In this document: in pieces, positions 25,223 through 35,000 of the stretch
Position numbering within the stretch: the first letter of the stretch is position 1
Layout of the letters: the number at the start of each line of letters is the position of its first letter
Assembly: GCA_016208315.1 (NCBI GenBank)
Contig: JACQYF010000102.1
Span: forward strand, 42,435-106,434
Length of the DNA: 64,000 bases
Direction of reading: 5' to 3'
Source of the DNA: Chloroflexota bacterium
GTDB lineage: Bacteria > Chloroflexota > Anaerolineae > UBA4142
The notes under the pieces: generated by a model
Seen by the model: only the letters and a program-made list of their open reading frames with translations
Database searches by the model: none
Told to the model about the DNA's origin: nothing
Program-made: the position numbers and the translations under genes

Positions 25223-27262
25223 TTATCCTTCGGGTCGGGGAGAAGCAACTACGCGGAGGCACGCGACTTGATGATCCGCGCCGGCGTCGCGGAGCGCAGG
25301 CGCGATTTGCGCGCATTCCTTCGTCGCCAGCCGGCAACGCGGATGGAAATTGCAGCCCGCCGGCGGATTGACGAGACTGGGCACTTCGCCCTTGAGCAAA
25401 ATCACTTGCCCGCGTTTTTCTTCGACGAACGGATCGGGGATGGGTACCGCTGAAAGCAGCGCGCGCGTGTAGGGATGCAGGGGGTTTGAGTACAAGGATT
25501 CGCAGTCGGTCATTTCCACGATGCGTCCTAGATACATGACTGCCACCCGATTACTGATGTGACGCACCACCGACAAATCGTGTCCGACGAACAAATACGC
25601 CAGCCCCAGCCGCGCCTGCAATTCGTTCAGCAGATTGATGATTTGCGCTTGGATGGACACGTCGAGCGCCGAGATGGGTTCATCGCAAACGATGAAGGAT
25701 GGATTCGTCGCGAGCGCGCGCGCAATGCCAATGCGCTGGCGTTGTCCACCGCTAAATTCATGCGGCACGCGATCCGCCAGATGAGGATCGAGTCCCACCA
25801 TTTGAAAAAGTTCCGCTACCCGATCCCGGTATTCACCTTTGCTCTTGACCAGACGGTGAATCTTGAGCGGCTCGCCGACAATATCGCCTGCGCTTTGACG
25901 CGGATCCAGAGAACCGTACGGGTCTTGGAAGATCAACTGCATCTTGTGGCGAATCGCGCGGAGTTGATTTTTCGATAACGGTGCGAGGTCGCGTCCCTCG
26001 AAACGAATCTCACCCGCGATGGGACGATACAGTCTCAGCAGGCAGCGTCCGACCGTCGTTTTTCCGCAACCGCTTTCGCCGACTAAGCCCAGCGTCTCGC
26101 CGCGCTTGACCGTGAAACTGACATCGTCAACCGCTTTCAAATCCGCGACTTTGCGGCGAAGCACTCCCTTGGTCATCGGAAAATACATCTTCAGATTGCG
26201 TACTTGGAGCAGAACTTCGTTGCGCGGCGCGGGTGCGGCGATGGGCATATCGTCAACGCTTGAAGTGCTCGGAGCGTCTTTCTGGCTGATTGACGAATGG
26301 CAAGCCACGTAATGCTGTCCGCCGATATGTTCGAGCGCCGGAATTGAATCCTGGCGACAAGCGTCTACATGACGCGCGCAACGCGGGAAAAAAGCGCAGC
26401 CCGTTATTCGATGGGTGAGCATCGGCGGCATGCCTTGAATCGGAATGAGCGGGCGACCTTTGGGTTCGTCAAGGCGCGGCACCGATTTCAGCAGACCGAG
26501 CGTATACGGGTGACGAGGATCGCCAAAGATTTCTTTCGCGGTTCCCGATTCGACGATGCGTCCGGCATACATCACGTAAATTCTTTGGGCATAGCGCGCG
26601 ACAATTCCCAGATTATGCGTGACGATGAGTAAGGCCAGATCGAACTGCTGGACGGTTTTCCGCAAGAGTTCGAGCAGTTGCGCCTGAGTCGTTACATCCA
26701 CCGCCGTCGTCGCTTCGTCGGCGATGAGCAGCTTGGGATTGCAGCACAGCGCCATGGCGATCATCACGCGTTGGCGCATGCCTCCGCTGAATTGATGCGG
26801 ATAATGATTGACCCGTTGTTCCGCATCGGGAATGCCAACCAATTTGAGCAGTTCGATCGCCCGCGCGCGCGCGCCGGCTTGATCCATCTTGAGGTGCAGC
26901 GTCAACGATTCGACGATTTGCTGTCCAACGGTCAAAACGGGATTCAGCGACGTCATCGGCTCCTGAAAGATCATGCCGATCTGGCCGCCGCGAATCCCGC
27001 GCATCTGCGGGCTGTCCGATTTGAACTTGAGCAAGTCGGCGCCGTCGAAGATAACTTCGCCGCCCACGATTTTGCCCGGCGGCGTCGGTATCAATTGCAA
27101 GACCGAAAGTTGACTCGCCGATTTGCCGCAGCCGCTTTCGCCGACGATGCTCACGATTTCGCCCGCGTCAATGTGATACGAAGCGCCATCCACGGCATGG
27201 ATGGTGCAATCGTCAATTTTGAAACGAGTCGTGAGGTTGCGGACGTCCAATAAATGAGCCAT
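25223..27262 (-). CDS. Fused OppD-OppF ATPase of a peptide/nickel-type ABC importer
   Basis: A 679-residue protein with two complete ABC domains. The N-terminal OppD-like half has [17 protein letters not shown] and [12 protein letters not shown], and its oligopeptide-family C-terminal extension [17 protein letters not shown]. After a linker (about 335-355) the OppF-like half has [28 protein letters not shown] and the extension [15 protein letters not shown]. The Cys-rich extensions are typical of this transporter family. Both ATPases are normally separate proteins. ATG 27262 lies five bases after the permease gene (27268) ends. It powers the two permeases encoded upstream. Confidence 0.93.
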   Translation of the reverse strand: MAHLLDVRNLTTRFKIDDCTIHAVDGASYHIDAGEIVSIVGESGCGKSASQLSVLQLIPTPPGKIVGGEVIFDGADLLKFKSDSPQMRGIRGGQIGMIFQEPMTSLNPVLTVGQQIVESLTLHLKMDQAGARARAIELLKLVGIPDAEQRVNHYPHQFSGGMRQRVMIAMALCCNPKLLIADEATTAVDVTTQAQLLELLRKTVQQFDLALLIVTHNLGIVARYAQRIYVMYAGRIVESGTAKEIFGDPRHPYTLGLLKSVPRLDEPKGRPLIPIQGMPPMLTHRITGCAFFPRCARHVDACRQDSIPALEHIGGQHYVACHSSISQKDAPSTSSVDDMPIAAPAPRNEVLLQVRNLKMYFPMTKGVLRRKVADLKAVDDVSFTVKRGETLGLVGESGCGKTTVGRCLLRLYRPIAGEIRFEGRDLAPLSKNQLRAIRHKMQLIFQDPYGSLDPRQSAGDIVGEPLKIHRLVKSKGEYRDRVAELFQMVGLDPHLADRVPHEFSGGQRQRIGIARALATNPSFIVCDEPISALDVSIQAQIINLLNELQARLGLAYLFVGHDLSVVRHISNRVAVMYLGRIVEMTDCESLYSNPLHPYTRALLSAVPIPDPFVEEKRGQVILLKGEVPSLVNPPAGCNFHPRCRLATKECAQIAPALRDAGADHQVACLRVVASPRPEG

Positions 27263-27267
27263 GTTCT

Positions 27268-28152
27268 TTAGAGCGTTCCGCGCAAACGGGGATCGAGCGC
27301 ATCGCGCAGACCATCGCCCACGAGATTGAATGCCAAGACCACCAGCATCACACAGAAACCTGGCGCGAAGGACAGGATCGGATTGGTCAGCAGATAACGA
27401 TAGCCGTCGTTGACCATCGAACCCCACGCTGCGCCCGGCGGAGTGATACCGAGTCCGACGAACGAAAGACCGGCTTCGGCGATGATTGCGACACCCAGGT
27501 TGAGCGTGATTAGGACGATCAGAGGCGACAGACAGTTTGGAAATACGTGGACGAGCATCGTGGCCCAATCGCTTGCGCCAGATACCTCGCTCGCTTTGAT
27601 ATAGTCTGCTTGCTTGACCGCCAAGACTTGTCCCCGCATCAAGCGCACATAGGTCGGGATCAACGAGATGCCCAATGAGATGATCACATTGGTGAGTCCA
27701 CCGCCGAGCGCCGCTCCAATCGAAAGCGCTAACATCAAGGGTGGAATTGCCATCAGTGCGTCCACGCAGCGCATAATCAGCGTGCCGATCCAACCGCCCA
27801 AGTAACCTGCGATCAAGCCGAGTGCCATGCCGATGAGCGCCGCCAAGCCCACCGAATTGATTCCCACCGCGAGCGATGTCCGCGTGCCATAGATAATTCG
27901 ACTCAGCGTATCACGCCCCAGCGCATCGGTGCCGAGCAGATGCGCGCTGGACGGTTGCTTGAGCGCGTCGCGCAAGTTTTGCTGGTATGGATCGTAGGGT
28001 GTGATCCAATCCGCCGTGAGCGCGACCAAAATCAAAATTGCGATAATGACCGCGCCAAAGATCACTACCTTGCGGCCGAGGAATACGCGCAGGAAGCGCT
28101 GCCAGGGTCTGATTCGCGGCGTTTGCCAAGAATCCCAATTACCAATTACCAT
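27268..28152 (-). CDS. OppC/DppC-like permease
   Basis: A 294-residue inner-membrane permease: an N-terminal helix, a periplasmic segment with [16 protein letters not shown], five more helices and the EAA-type loop [15 protein letters not shown]. These are OppC features. The first codons lie in a small 7-bp-periodic AATTACC repeat (28128-28160), so the N terminus MVIGNW is repeat-encoded. It starts ten bases after the OppB gene ends. With OppB and the fused ATPase it forms the import channel. Confidence 0.93.
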   Translation of the reverse strand: MVIGNWDSWQTPRIRPWQRFLRVFLGRKVVIFGAVIIAILILVALTADWITPYDPYQQNLRDALKQPSSAHLLGTDALGRDTLSRIIYGTRTSLAVGINSVGLAALIGMALGLIAGYLGGWIGTLIMRCVDALMAIPPLMLALSIGAALGGGLTNVIISLGISLIPTYVRLMRGQVLAVKQADYIKASEVSGASDWATMLVHVFPNCLSPLIVLITLNLGVAIIAEAGLSFVGLGITPPGAAWGSMVNDGYRYLLTNPILSFAPGFCVMLVVLAFNLVGDGLRDALDPRLRGTL

Positions 28153-28162
28153 TTACCAATGC

Positions 28163-29110
28163 CTACTCGTCGTACCGGATGCGCGGATCAATGTAACCAT
28201 ACGAAATGTCCACCGCCAGGTTCGCCAGCGCGACGACCACTCCCACGATCAAGACCATCCCCTGCACGAGAACATAATCCTTGCCGAAAACGCCGGAAAC
28301 GAGCAAGCGCCCCATCCCAGGAATATTGAACACCTGCTCGACGAGAATGGCTCCCCCGACCAAATTCCGCACTTGCATTCCCAGCAGAGTGACCACGGGA
28401 ATGATCGCGTTTTTCAGCGCATGCCCGGTGATTACATTCCATTCTGACAAACCTTTGGAGCGCGCCGTGCGAACGTAATCCTGCCGAATGACTTCCAACA
28501 TGCTCGAACGAGTTTGGCGCGTCAGCGAGGCCAACGGCACGAGTGCGAGGCAGATCGCCGGCATGACGAGTTGGCGAGTGCTTAGCCACAAGTCATCGCC
28601 AGGCGAGGTATATCCTTGCACCGGTAACCATCTCAGTTGCAGCGCGAAGAAATAAATCCCCAGAATGCCGAGCCAAAAGATCGGGATTGCCATGGCGAGG
28701 TTTGCAGTGACGTTGATGATGGAATCTAGCCAGCCGCCGCGTCGCACGGCGCTGATGATTCCAGCCGGAATACTCAAGAGAACGCTGAGGACGAGCGCGA
28801 CGATGCCGAGGTGAAAAGTGATGGGCAGGCGCACGGTAAGTAATTTGGCGACGCTCTCGCGAAACACGATCGAGTTGCCCAGGTTGCCTTGAAGCAAATT
28901 GGTCACCCAACGCCCATACTGCGCCCACAACGGTTGATCCAACGACAGCTCGTGGCGTAAGGCCTCAATGCGCTCGGGCGTCGCAGAATCACCCAGGATG
29001 AAAAGCGCCGGGTCGCCGGGAGTGATGTGCAACAGCGAAAAGGCGATCAGACTCACGATCGCCAGAACAATCACCGTTTCAATCAAGCGGCGTACGACAA
29101 AGGCAACCAT
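28163..29110 (-). CDS. OppB/DppB-like permease
   Basis: A 315-residue permease with six helices. Family signatures include the N-terminal RRLIETVIVLAIVS helix, ITPGDPA, LDQPLWAQYGRW, and the EAA loop RQDYVRTARSKGL. It forms a heterodimer with the OppC-like protein. It begins six bases after the ferredoxin gene, so the transporter is in one operon with the flavoprotein and the ferredoxin, which is unusual for a peptide importer. Confidence 0.93.
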   Translation of the reverse strand: MVAFVVRRLIETVIVLAIVSLIAFSLLHITPGDPALFILGDSATPERIEALRHELSLDQPLWAQYGRWVTNLLQGNLGNSIVFRESVAKLLTVRLPITFHLGIVALVLSVLLSIPAGIISAVRRGGWLDSIINVTANLAMAIPIFWLGILGIYFFALQLRWLPVQGYTSPGDDLWLSTRQLVMPAICLALVPLASLTRQTRSSMLEVIRQDYVRTARSKGLSEWNVITGHALKNAIIPVVTLLGMQVRNLVGGAILVEQVFNIPGMGRLLVSGVFGKDYVLVQGMVLIVGVVVALANLAVDISYGYIDPRIRYDE

Positions 29111-29116
29111 TTCTTT

Positions 29117-29458
29117 TTATTTCGCGGGCGGTCGTGTGTTAGGGGGCGGCGGATTCTTCATGCCAAGCCGGAAAAACTCGCCTGTTTCTTTGCGCTTCCA
29201 ATTGACTACGACGCTTTGATTCAGTGGATGTACCATCCAAATGGATCCCGGTATGGAGCAATCTTCAACGCAGATGCCGCAATACCAACATTCGTCCGGG
29301 TAAAGCACAATGGGTGGTTTCTTGCGTTCGGGATTCGGCATCAACACATCCGTGCGGCACACTTCGACGCAAACGTTGCATCCGGTACAGACTGCCGGGT
29401 TGAATCGAATCGGCACGTTGGGCGTTGGCGGATTGGGAAGCATGTATACCTTCGCCAT
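29117..29458 (-). CDS. Ferredoxin with two [4Fe-4S] motifs, AprB-like
   Basis: A 113-residue protein with two full CxxCxxCxxxC clusters: CTGCNVCVEVC and CWYCGICVEDC. The tail after the second cluster (VVNWKRKETGEFFRLGMK) resembles the beta-strand region of the AprB subunit of adenylylsulfate reductase, though it is shorter. ATG 29458 follows AGGAG. The gene lies directly downstream of an AprA-like flavoprotein, so it probably passes electrons to or from its FAD. Substrate unknown. Confidence 0.9.
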   Translation of the reverse strand: MAKVYMLPNPPTPNVPIRFNPAVCTGCNVCVEVCRTDVLMPNPERKKPPIVLYPDECWYCGICVEDCSIPGSIWMVHPLNQSVVVNWKRKETGEFFRLGMKNPPPPNTRPPAK

Positions 29459-29495
29459 TATATCTGACTCCTGTTGGTTTACGAAATCGGATCTT

Positions 29496-29573
29496 GTCAT
29501 TTCGACGAGCGGTTTTTGCGAGGAGAAATCTCGTGTTCTGAAGGAAGAGATTTCTCGCTTCGCTCGAAATGAC
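29496..29573. repeat. GTCATTTCGACGAGCG palindromic element
   Basis: Bounded by GTCATTTCGACGAGCG and CGCTCGAAATGAC, with inner GAGAAATCTC and GAGATTTCTC blocks. It fills the space between the flavoprotein stop and the ferredoxin start. Elements with this core are common between genes of many environmental bacteria. Confidence 0.8.
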
Positions 29574-29575
29574 GG

Positions 29576-31570
29576 TTACAAACCGCAATGCGCGTGATAA
29601 TTCTCTTCGTAGCTGGAAGCGAAAGGCGTTCGCAGATGATAATCGAGCGGCAATTCGCGCGCCTTCACTTGCTTATCTTCCAATCGAATCGGCAAGAGCT
29701 TGTGCCACGCGGGCGGATCAAGTTCGGGATAATCCAGCCGATAAAAATTCAAATAGCGGCTGCTCGCTTGGCGCACGAGCGAGGCATGCATCACGATCTC
29801 GCCGACGGTGATGATCGTGTGACATTCCAAGACGCGTTCAAGTTCATGTGGATTGGCTGCAAACGTCTGAGTTAATTCAGATTCCCTGACGCTTGCCAGC
29901 AGTCTCAAACCGGCTTGAAGCGTCTCTGCGTTGCGATACGGACCGCAATAATCTTGCATGATGCGACAAATGCCGGCGTTCATTTCTTTCCAGCCGATCC
30001 GGTTCTTGCCCTTTGTGAGCGGCGCATACACACGCGCTTTTTCCTGCTCGATTTGTTTTGGATCGAGGGCCGGTTCGCGCGCGCCCAACGCGTACTCGGC
30101 GGCTTTTCTGCCGGCGTAGCGACCACTCGTCGCCGCGCCGGCATGTTCGCCGCCGCCGTACACCGTCCGCCCGCCGGCGTAAAGCCCTTCCAGACTCGAG
30201 CGCATATCCCAATCCGCGACCAAACCGCCGCCGAAAATTTCGCGCCATTGCGGAACGGGCGCGCCCGCCGGATAGTGCGGACTCTTGTACGCATCGGGTG
30301 GCATGACCGGCGCTTGCAGCATATCCTTGTCGGGATCGAAACCGGCTTTCGTGTAAATGTCGTACACGGGAATGCGGCTCTTGCCCTCGTTGCCGACCAT
30401 GAGACCGAAAATTGCACGCCGTTCGTGTTCGGGTAAACTGGGAAGGTCGGCGTAGAGCGGCAATTGGATTTCGCCTTTGCGAATCAGATCAGGAAGCGTA
30501 TTGTCGAGATAATTCCCTTTAACGTCGCGACCAATTGCTGCGCCGACGAGACCGCCACCCATTAGAATAAACTTTTGACCGGGCGCCGGTTGAAAGCGTT
30601 CCTCGGCCGTCTTGAGTTCTTGACCATTCCGATTGAACCAGCGTACTTGCTTACCTTGCGCATCTACCATCGTGCAGCCATACCAAGTATTATCGGGATA
30701 GCCAACTCCATATTGAATATAAGCAAAGCCGCCCGCGCTGGCGACAGATCGTTCCATCGCCGCAAATTCCGCGCCGGCATTCCATCCCATCGCGTGGCCG
30801 TCGCCGACGATGTTGAGATCAGCGAACGTCGCGCTGCCGCCGTTCAATTCGGTTGAAAACGTCCATTCGCGACGCGGGTGCGCCATCGCCAGAACAATCG
30901 CTTTCGCTTTGAAAATGTAAAACTCGCCAGTCCGTACATTGACGCCGGTGGCGCCGACGACGCGTGTACCCTGCTTGCCGCCTTCCGTCAGCAAGCTGGT
31001 CGCCATCAGCCGATCAAAAACTTCCACGCCCAAGCGCTTGACCTCGTGGTGCAGGCGCGGCTTCATGTTGTGACCATAGACGCGCAAGGTGTGGCGGTTT
31101 TCGTAATCGTATGTGAACATTAACTTGGTTTCATCATCGCGAAAGGCCGCGCCTTTGAATTCGTCATGCGCATCTCGGATTTGGACGCCCATCTGCTCGC
31201 AATCGAGCAACGTGTCCCAGGATTCACGGCATTGGATGTAACGCATGGGTCCGCAGTCGTAACCGGCAAAGCTATCAATGCTGGATTGGGCGTACTCTTC
31301 GGGCGATACCTTGCTGCACGGATTGGTACACGCGGCTTGCCAATGATCAACCCCTGCGCCGCCTTGCCCGCTGCGTCGAATGCTGCCCTTGTCCACAATG
31401 GCGACGCGCGCCCCTTTGCGCGCAGCGTTGATCGCGGCATGACAACCGGCAATGCCGCCGCCGAGAACCAGCACATCGGTCGTTACCTGATTTTCGACAT
31501 CATAGCGGATGGGATAAGCCCATTCCGGAACCGACGCGGTTTGCTGTATGTGATCCCACCACGAGGTCAT
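29576..31570 (-). CDS. FAD-dependent reductase, AprA/fumarate-reductase-like
   Basis: A 664-residue flavoprotein. The Rossmann FAD motif VLVLGGGIAGCHAA is near residue 35, followed by RRSGQGGAG, and the second FAD region GLYAGGRTVYGGGEHAGA is near residue 475. The C-terminal helical part, including YRLDYPELDPPAWHK, is close to the end of the AprA subunit of adenylylsulfate reductase. It partners the two-cluster ferredoxin that follows. No sat, qmo or aprM gene is near; instead a peptide-type importer surrounds it, so the substrate is probably something imported rather than APS. ATG 31570 has AGGA seven bases before it. Confidence 0.85.
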   Translation of the reverse strand: MTSWWDHIQQTASVPEWAYPIRYDVENQVTTDVLVLGGGIAGCHAAINAARKGARVAIVDKGSIRRSGQGGAGVDHWQAACTNPCSKVSPEEYAQSSIDSFAGYDCGPMRYIQCRESWDTLLDCEQMGVQIRDAHDEFKGAAFRDDETKLMFTYDYENRHTLRVYGHNMKPRLHHEVKRLGVEVFDRLMATSLLTEGGKQGTRVVGATGVNVRTGEFYIFKAKAIVLAMAHPRREWTFSTELNGGSATFADLNIVGDGHAMGWNAGAEFAAMERSVASAGGFAYIQYGVGYPDNTWYGCTMVDAQGKQVRWFNRNGQELKTAEERFQPAPGQKFILMGGGLVGAAIGRDVKGNYLDNTLPDLIRKGEIQLPLYADLPSLPEHERRAIFGLMVGNEGKSRIPVYDIYTKAGFDPDKDMLQAPVMPPDAYKSPHYPAGAPVPQWREIFGGGLVADWDMRSSLEGLYAGGRTVYGGGEHAGAATSGRYAGRKAAEYALGAREPALDPKQIEQEKARVYAPLTKGKNRIGWKEMNAGICRIMQDYCGPYRNAETLQAGLRLLASVRESELTQTFAANPHELERVLECHTIITVGEIVMHASLVRQASSRYLNFYRLDYPELDPPAWHKLLPIRLEDKQVKARELPLDYHLRTPFASSYEENYHAHCGL

Positions 31571-31673
31571 GTTCACATCCTATAAAAGAGTCCGCGAATC
31601 ACGCGAATGTTCGCTAATGTCATTGCGAGAAACCATATCGCGGGTGATATGTTTGCAGTCAGAAACGCGCCTC

Positions 31674-31768
31674 GTTCGTAGTAGGCGACGTAGCGCAGTT
31701 TGCGGAGTCGCGTTATGCGCGGGCCGGAACGGCACTCCGCAAACACCGCTGCGTGCCTGACTACGAAC
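31674..31768. repeat. GTTCGTAGT-type palindromic element, copy 5
   Basis: A 95-bp element bounded by GTTCGTAGT and GACTACGAAC. It lies in a 289-bp gap (31571-31859) that has no gene. Outer repeat fragments flank it: CGCGAATCACGCGAATG and TCATTGCGAG on one side, CTCGCAATGACA and CGTGATTCGCGG on the other, so larger nested palindromes surround it. Confidence 0.8.
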
Positions 31769-31859
31769 GAACGCTCAAGTTTCTGGCGCGGGCAGGAACG
31801 ATCGCTCCTCGCAATGACAGGGCCATTCGCGTGATTCGCGGACAAAAGTAGATTAGGAA

Positions 31860-33575
31860 TTACTTGTCCATCCACGCCTCGGCGGGCGTCCACGGCACGC
31901 CGATCGTTTTGCTGAAACCATGGTTATTTACTTTGGTGGAGCTCGCCGTAATGCCGACACTGGTGTGCAGCCAAATCATCATCGCATTTTCTTCGGCGCC
32001 GATCTTTTGCAATTCCCAGGTTAATTTCTGCTTCATATCGTTATCGGCGGCTCCGCCAACCTCGATCAGCTTTTGTTGGAAGGCCGGCGGACGAAGCGCG
32101 CTGGGCAGCAACACGCTGCCGGGCAAGAAGAGCCGGTTCAGCAAACCGATTTCGTTGGGCGACAGTCCCATGGGCGCCATGGCTAGACCATCCTGCCACC
32201 CCTTGCCCGCATAGACATCGCCGTAGCGGACTTGCTCCATCGCTTCGATTTTTGCATCTATGCCCACCGCTTTGAGATAACCTTGCACCGCGGTCAACAT
32301 GTCCACGATGATCTGCGGCGAATTGGGCGTATAGATCGTCGTCTTGAAGCCGTTGGGATACCCCGCTTCGGCGAGTAGTTGTTTCGCTTTGGTGACATTG
32401 TAGCGATTGCCGGCGACCTTTGTATTCTCGGCCCAACTGCCTGGGGCTGCCGCTTGATACAGCGGCTTCCAATAGCCATAGCCCAATGTGTCGGCCAATG
32501 CCTGCTTGTCAATCGCATATTCCACGGCTTGGCGCACTGGGAGTTTAGCGAAAACGGAATTCGGATTCGCTCCGTCGGGCGCAATCCCATACAGCGCGGA
32601 TGCCAGCGTAGAAATTCGATACTTGCTATCGGCTTCGAGTTGCTTGGCGTCCTTGGGTTCAATGTTCTGGCTCACATTCGACTCGCCCGCCTTGAAGGAC
32701 GCTAATCGAACGAGCGGATCGGCGACGATGATCCATTCCACGCCGTCGAGATACGGCTTGCCTTTTTGCCAATAACCGTCAAAGCGAGTGTAGACTTGCT
32801 TGACATCTCGCTGCCAACTAACCAATTTGAAAGGCCCGGTGCCGACGGGATTCTTTTCGCTCCACGCCGCTCCGCCGTTTTTCTCAAAGGCGGCTTGAGA
32901 GATCATCAGACCGACGGGACCCGCAAGCGTTACGACTAGACTGCTGTCATATTTGCTCAGATTGAGCCGAATGGTATTGTCGTCAACTAGGTCAATTGAA
33001 CTGACCGCGGCTAGTTCGGTTCGCTTCGATTGACGAATGCCATCCAAATTCCACTTGGCGACCTTCGCATTGAAATCCGAGCCGTCGTGGAACTTGACGC
33101 CTTTTTGAAGCGAGATCGTAATCGTCTTGCCGGCGACATCTACCTTCCATGCTGAAGCCAGACCGGGTACCGGCGCGCCCGTGTTGTCAAAGTTGATCAA
33201 TGTTTCGAGACTGGTGGCGGCGAAGTAAAAATCGTTGAGCTTGGTCATCGTGGGCGGATAACCCAGGATGTCCGCGTCCGGCACGGTGGAAATTTTCAAA
33301 ACGCCGCCGGTGGTTGGAGCTTTCGCAGAAGTCGTCGGAGCCGTTGTCGGCGCGGCGGTCGGCGCGACGGTTGGAGCGGTCGTGGCGGGCACGGCAGTGG
33401 CCGCGGCTTTGGTGGGTTGCGGCACGCTCGTCGCCGCGGGCGCGGCGGTTGGTGGAACGGAGGTCGGTGGCACAGGGGTGGGCGATACCGGAGTGGGTGC
33501 GGGCGCGCACGCCACGACGACGATCGCGAGGATCATGCTGATGGCAAGTGCGCTGAGCCAGCGGTGGTGTTTCAT
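31860..33575 (-). CDS. Extracellular solute-binding lipoprotein, family 5
   Basis: A 571-residue binding protein for the ABC importer. A lipoprotein signal (IVVVACAP, lipid Cys near 23) leads to a Pro/Thr/Ala linker of about 65 residues and then a full SBP_bac_5 domain, with the family phrases ISLQKGVKFHDGSDF, GTGPFKLVSW and RQAVEYAIDKQAL. A strong ribosome site (GAGGAGG) precedes ATG 33575. It is the first gene of the operon that continues with the flavoprotein, ferredoxin, two permeases and the fused ATPase. Family 5 proteins bind peptides, nickel chelates or other small molecules; the ligand is not evident. Confidence 0.93.
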   Translation of the reverse strand: MKHHRWLSALAISMILAIVVVACAPAPTPVSPTPVPPTSVPPTAAPAATSVPQPTKAAATAVPATTAPTVAPTAAPTTAPTTSAKAPTTGGVLKISTVPDADILGYPPTMTKLNDFYFAATSLETLINFDNTGAPVPGLASAWKVDVAGKTITISLQKGVKFHDGSDFNAKVAKWNLDGIRQSKRTELAAVSSIDLVDDNTIRLNLSKYDSSLVVTLAGPVGLMISQAAFEKNGGAAWSEKNPVGTGPFKLVSWQRDVKQVYTRFDGYWQKGKPYLDGVEWIIVADPLVRLASFKAGESNVSQNIEPKDAKQLEADSKYRISTLASALYGIAPDGANPNSVFAKLPVRQAVEYAIDKQALADTLGYGYWKPLYQAAAPGSWAENTKVAGNRYNVTKAKQLLAEAGYPNGFKTTIYTPNSPQIIVDMLTAVQGYLKAVGIDAKIEAMEQVRYGDVYAGKGWQDGLAMAPMGLSPNEIGLLNRLFLPGSVLLPSALRPPAFQQKLIEVGGAADNDMKQKLTWELQKIGAEENAMMIWLHTSVGITASSTKVNNHGFSKTIGVPWTPAEAWMDK

Positions 33576-33628
33576 TTTTCTCCTCCTCGACTTACGTTTG
33601 AATATTGGCTACATACCACTGGCTACTT

Positions 33629-33740
33629 TGGCAATGTCAAATTCGGACGATTGTTACGTAGGAGCGCACCCTTGTGGTCGCCCTGCACAGGGCAGGCACA
33701 AGGCACTGCCCCTACGGGAATCAAATCTGACATTGTCAAT
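33629..33740. repeat. GTAGGGGC-type palindromic element
   Basis: An imperfect palindrome between hisC and the binding-protein gene, with ACGTAGGAGCGC and GCCCCTACGGG as inner arms and GCAATGTCAAATT and AATCTGACATTG as outer arms. Related GTAGGGGC elements lie at 43160-43190 and 46696-46763. It ends at the hisC stop codon. Confidence 0.65.
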
Positions 33741-34892
33741 CTACAGTGGTTGCAGAATCTCGGAGAGCGCGCGCAGCAGTCGCTCGTTTTCGGCGCGCAA
33801 GCCAATTGTCACGCGGACCGCGTCCGGCATTCCGAACCCACCCATCGGGCGCACGATGATGCCGCGCTGGAGTAGTTCACGGTCCAGTGTTTTGACATCG
33901 CAGGGCAGTCGCGTGAGCAGGATGAAATTCGCTTGCGTCGCCACAAAACCCAATCCGAGCTCAGTGAACCCGCGATAAAGATACTCGCGTTCCGATTGCG
34001 CCAATTGCCGCACGCGTTGCACGTGCGCCGTGTCGTCGAGCGCGGCGATGGCGGCGCGCAGGATTGGATCGCCGGTGTTGAACGGAATTTGCGCGTGCTG
34101 GAGATATGCGATCATTGGCGGCGCAGCAATCGCATATCCGATCCGCAGGTTCGCCATTCCGTACGCTTTGGAAAAACTACGCAAGACGATGACGGTTTCG
34201 CGTCCCGCCTGCACGTAATCGAGTCCGTTCGAGTACCCGGGATCGTCAACGAAATCGTGATAGGATTCGTCCAAGATCACGACCACGGAAGGCGGCACGC
34301 GTTCCATGAATGCCGCGACCTCGTCGCGCGAGACGATCGTGCCGGTTGGGTTGTTCGGATTGCAGAGAAAAATGAGGCGCGTGCGTTCGGTGATCGCGCC
34401 GGCGATGGCGGGGAGGTTGTAGCGATATTCGGCGTGCGGCACGCCGATGGGGGTACCGCCGAACATCTTGGTGAAGATCGAATAGAGTGGGAACGTGGGT
34501 GCGCAGTAGATGGATTCGCCGCCGTCGAAGATGAACGCGTGCGCGGCCATACGGAGAAAATCGCTCAAGCCATTCGCGGTGATGAAGTGGTCGCAGGTGA
34601 ACGTTGTGCCGCTGCGCGCGTTGATGCAATCGGCGAGTTTGTGGCGGAGACGTTGGTCGGCGATGCCGGGGTAACGATTGGCGTCGTGGAGCGCGGCGTG
34701 AAACGCGGCGACGGCGAGGGGCGATGGACCGATCGGATTTTCATTCGAGCCGAGCTTGACGACGTCGCTCAAGCCGTACTCGTGCTGCACTTGCTCAATC
34801 GGCTTGCCGCCGACATACGACGGAACGGTCAGCAGGTGGGGATTGAGCCGAACGTCTTTCAGCATCCATTCTCCGCGACGTTGGGGATACAT
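33741..34892 (-). CDS. hisC: Histidinol-phosphate aminotransferase
   Basis: A 383-residue fold-type I aminotransferase. LGSNENPIGPSP, NGLSDFLR, CNPNNPTGT, the Asp of ILDESYHDF, and the PLP-Lys in SFSKAYGMANLRIGY are present. HisC converts imidazole-acetol phosphate to histidinol phosphate using glutamate; some members also act on aromatic amino acids. Starts at 34892 and at 34865 (MLKDVRLNPH) are both possible, and neither has a well-spaced ribosome site. No other his gene is adjacent, so it may serve histidine or aromatic amino acid synthesis. Confidence 0.88.
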   Translation of the reverse strand: MYPQRRGEWMLKDVRLNPHLLTVPSYVGGKPIEQVQHEYGLSDVVKLGSNENPIGPSPLAVAAFHAALHDANRYPGIADQRLRHKLADCINARSGTTFTCDHFITANGLSDFLRMAAHAFIFDGGESIYCAPTFPLYSIFTKMFGGTPIGVPHAEYRYNLPAIAGAITERTRLIFLCNPNNPTGTIVSRDEVAAFMERVPPSVVVILDESYHDFVDDPGYSNGLDYVQAGRETVIVLRSFSKAYGMANLRIGYAIAAPPMIAYLQHAQIPFNTGDPILRAAIAALDDTAHVQRVRQLAQSEREYLYRGFTELGLGFVATQANFILLTRLPCDVKTLDRELLQRGIIVRPMGGFGMPDAVRVTIGLRAENERLLRALSEILQPL

Positions 34893-34958
34893 TGACTATA
34901 ACCCGAACCGTCGCGCAGAGGAAGGGAAAAAGCGGTCAAGATGTGTCCATAGATGGAC

Positions 34959-34991
34959 AAACTTGCGAAATCTCGGAGATTTCGCAAGTTT
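34959..34991. terminator. Perfect palindrome downstream of a response regulator
   Basis: Two 16-bp arms (AAACTTGCGAAATCTC and its complement) around a single base. It lies ten bases past the stop codon of the minus-strand regulator and in the 5' region of hisC. It could act as a terminator or belong to the repeat families of this genome. Confidence 0.55.
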
Positions 34992-35000
34992 GAAAGTTTC

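Noticed and set aside
27263..27793. Upstream extension of the fused OppD-OppF frame
   Set aside because: It is the out-of-frame shadow of the OppC gene; ATG 27262 gives the canonical start of OppD.
29117..31570. Assignment of the flavoprotein and ferredoxin as true APS reductase (aprAB)
   Set aside because: Similarity is clear, but the ferredoxin tail is short, and sat, qmo and aprM are absent; the transporter context argues for another substrate.
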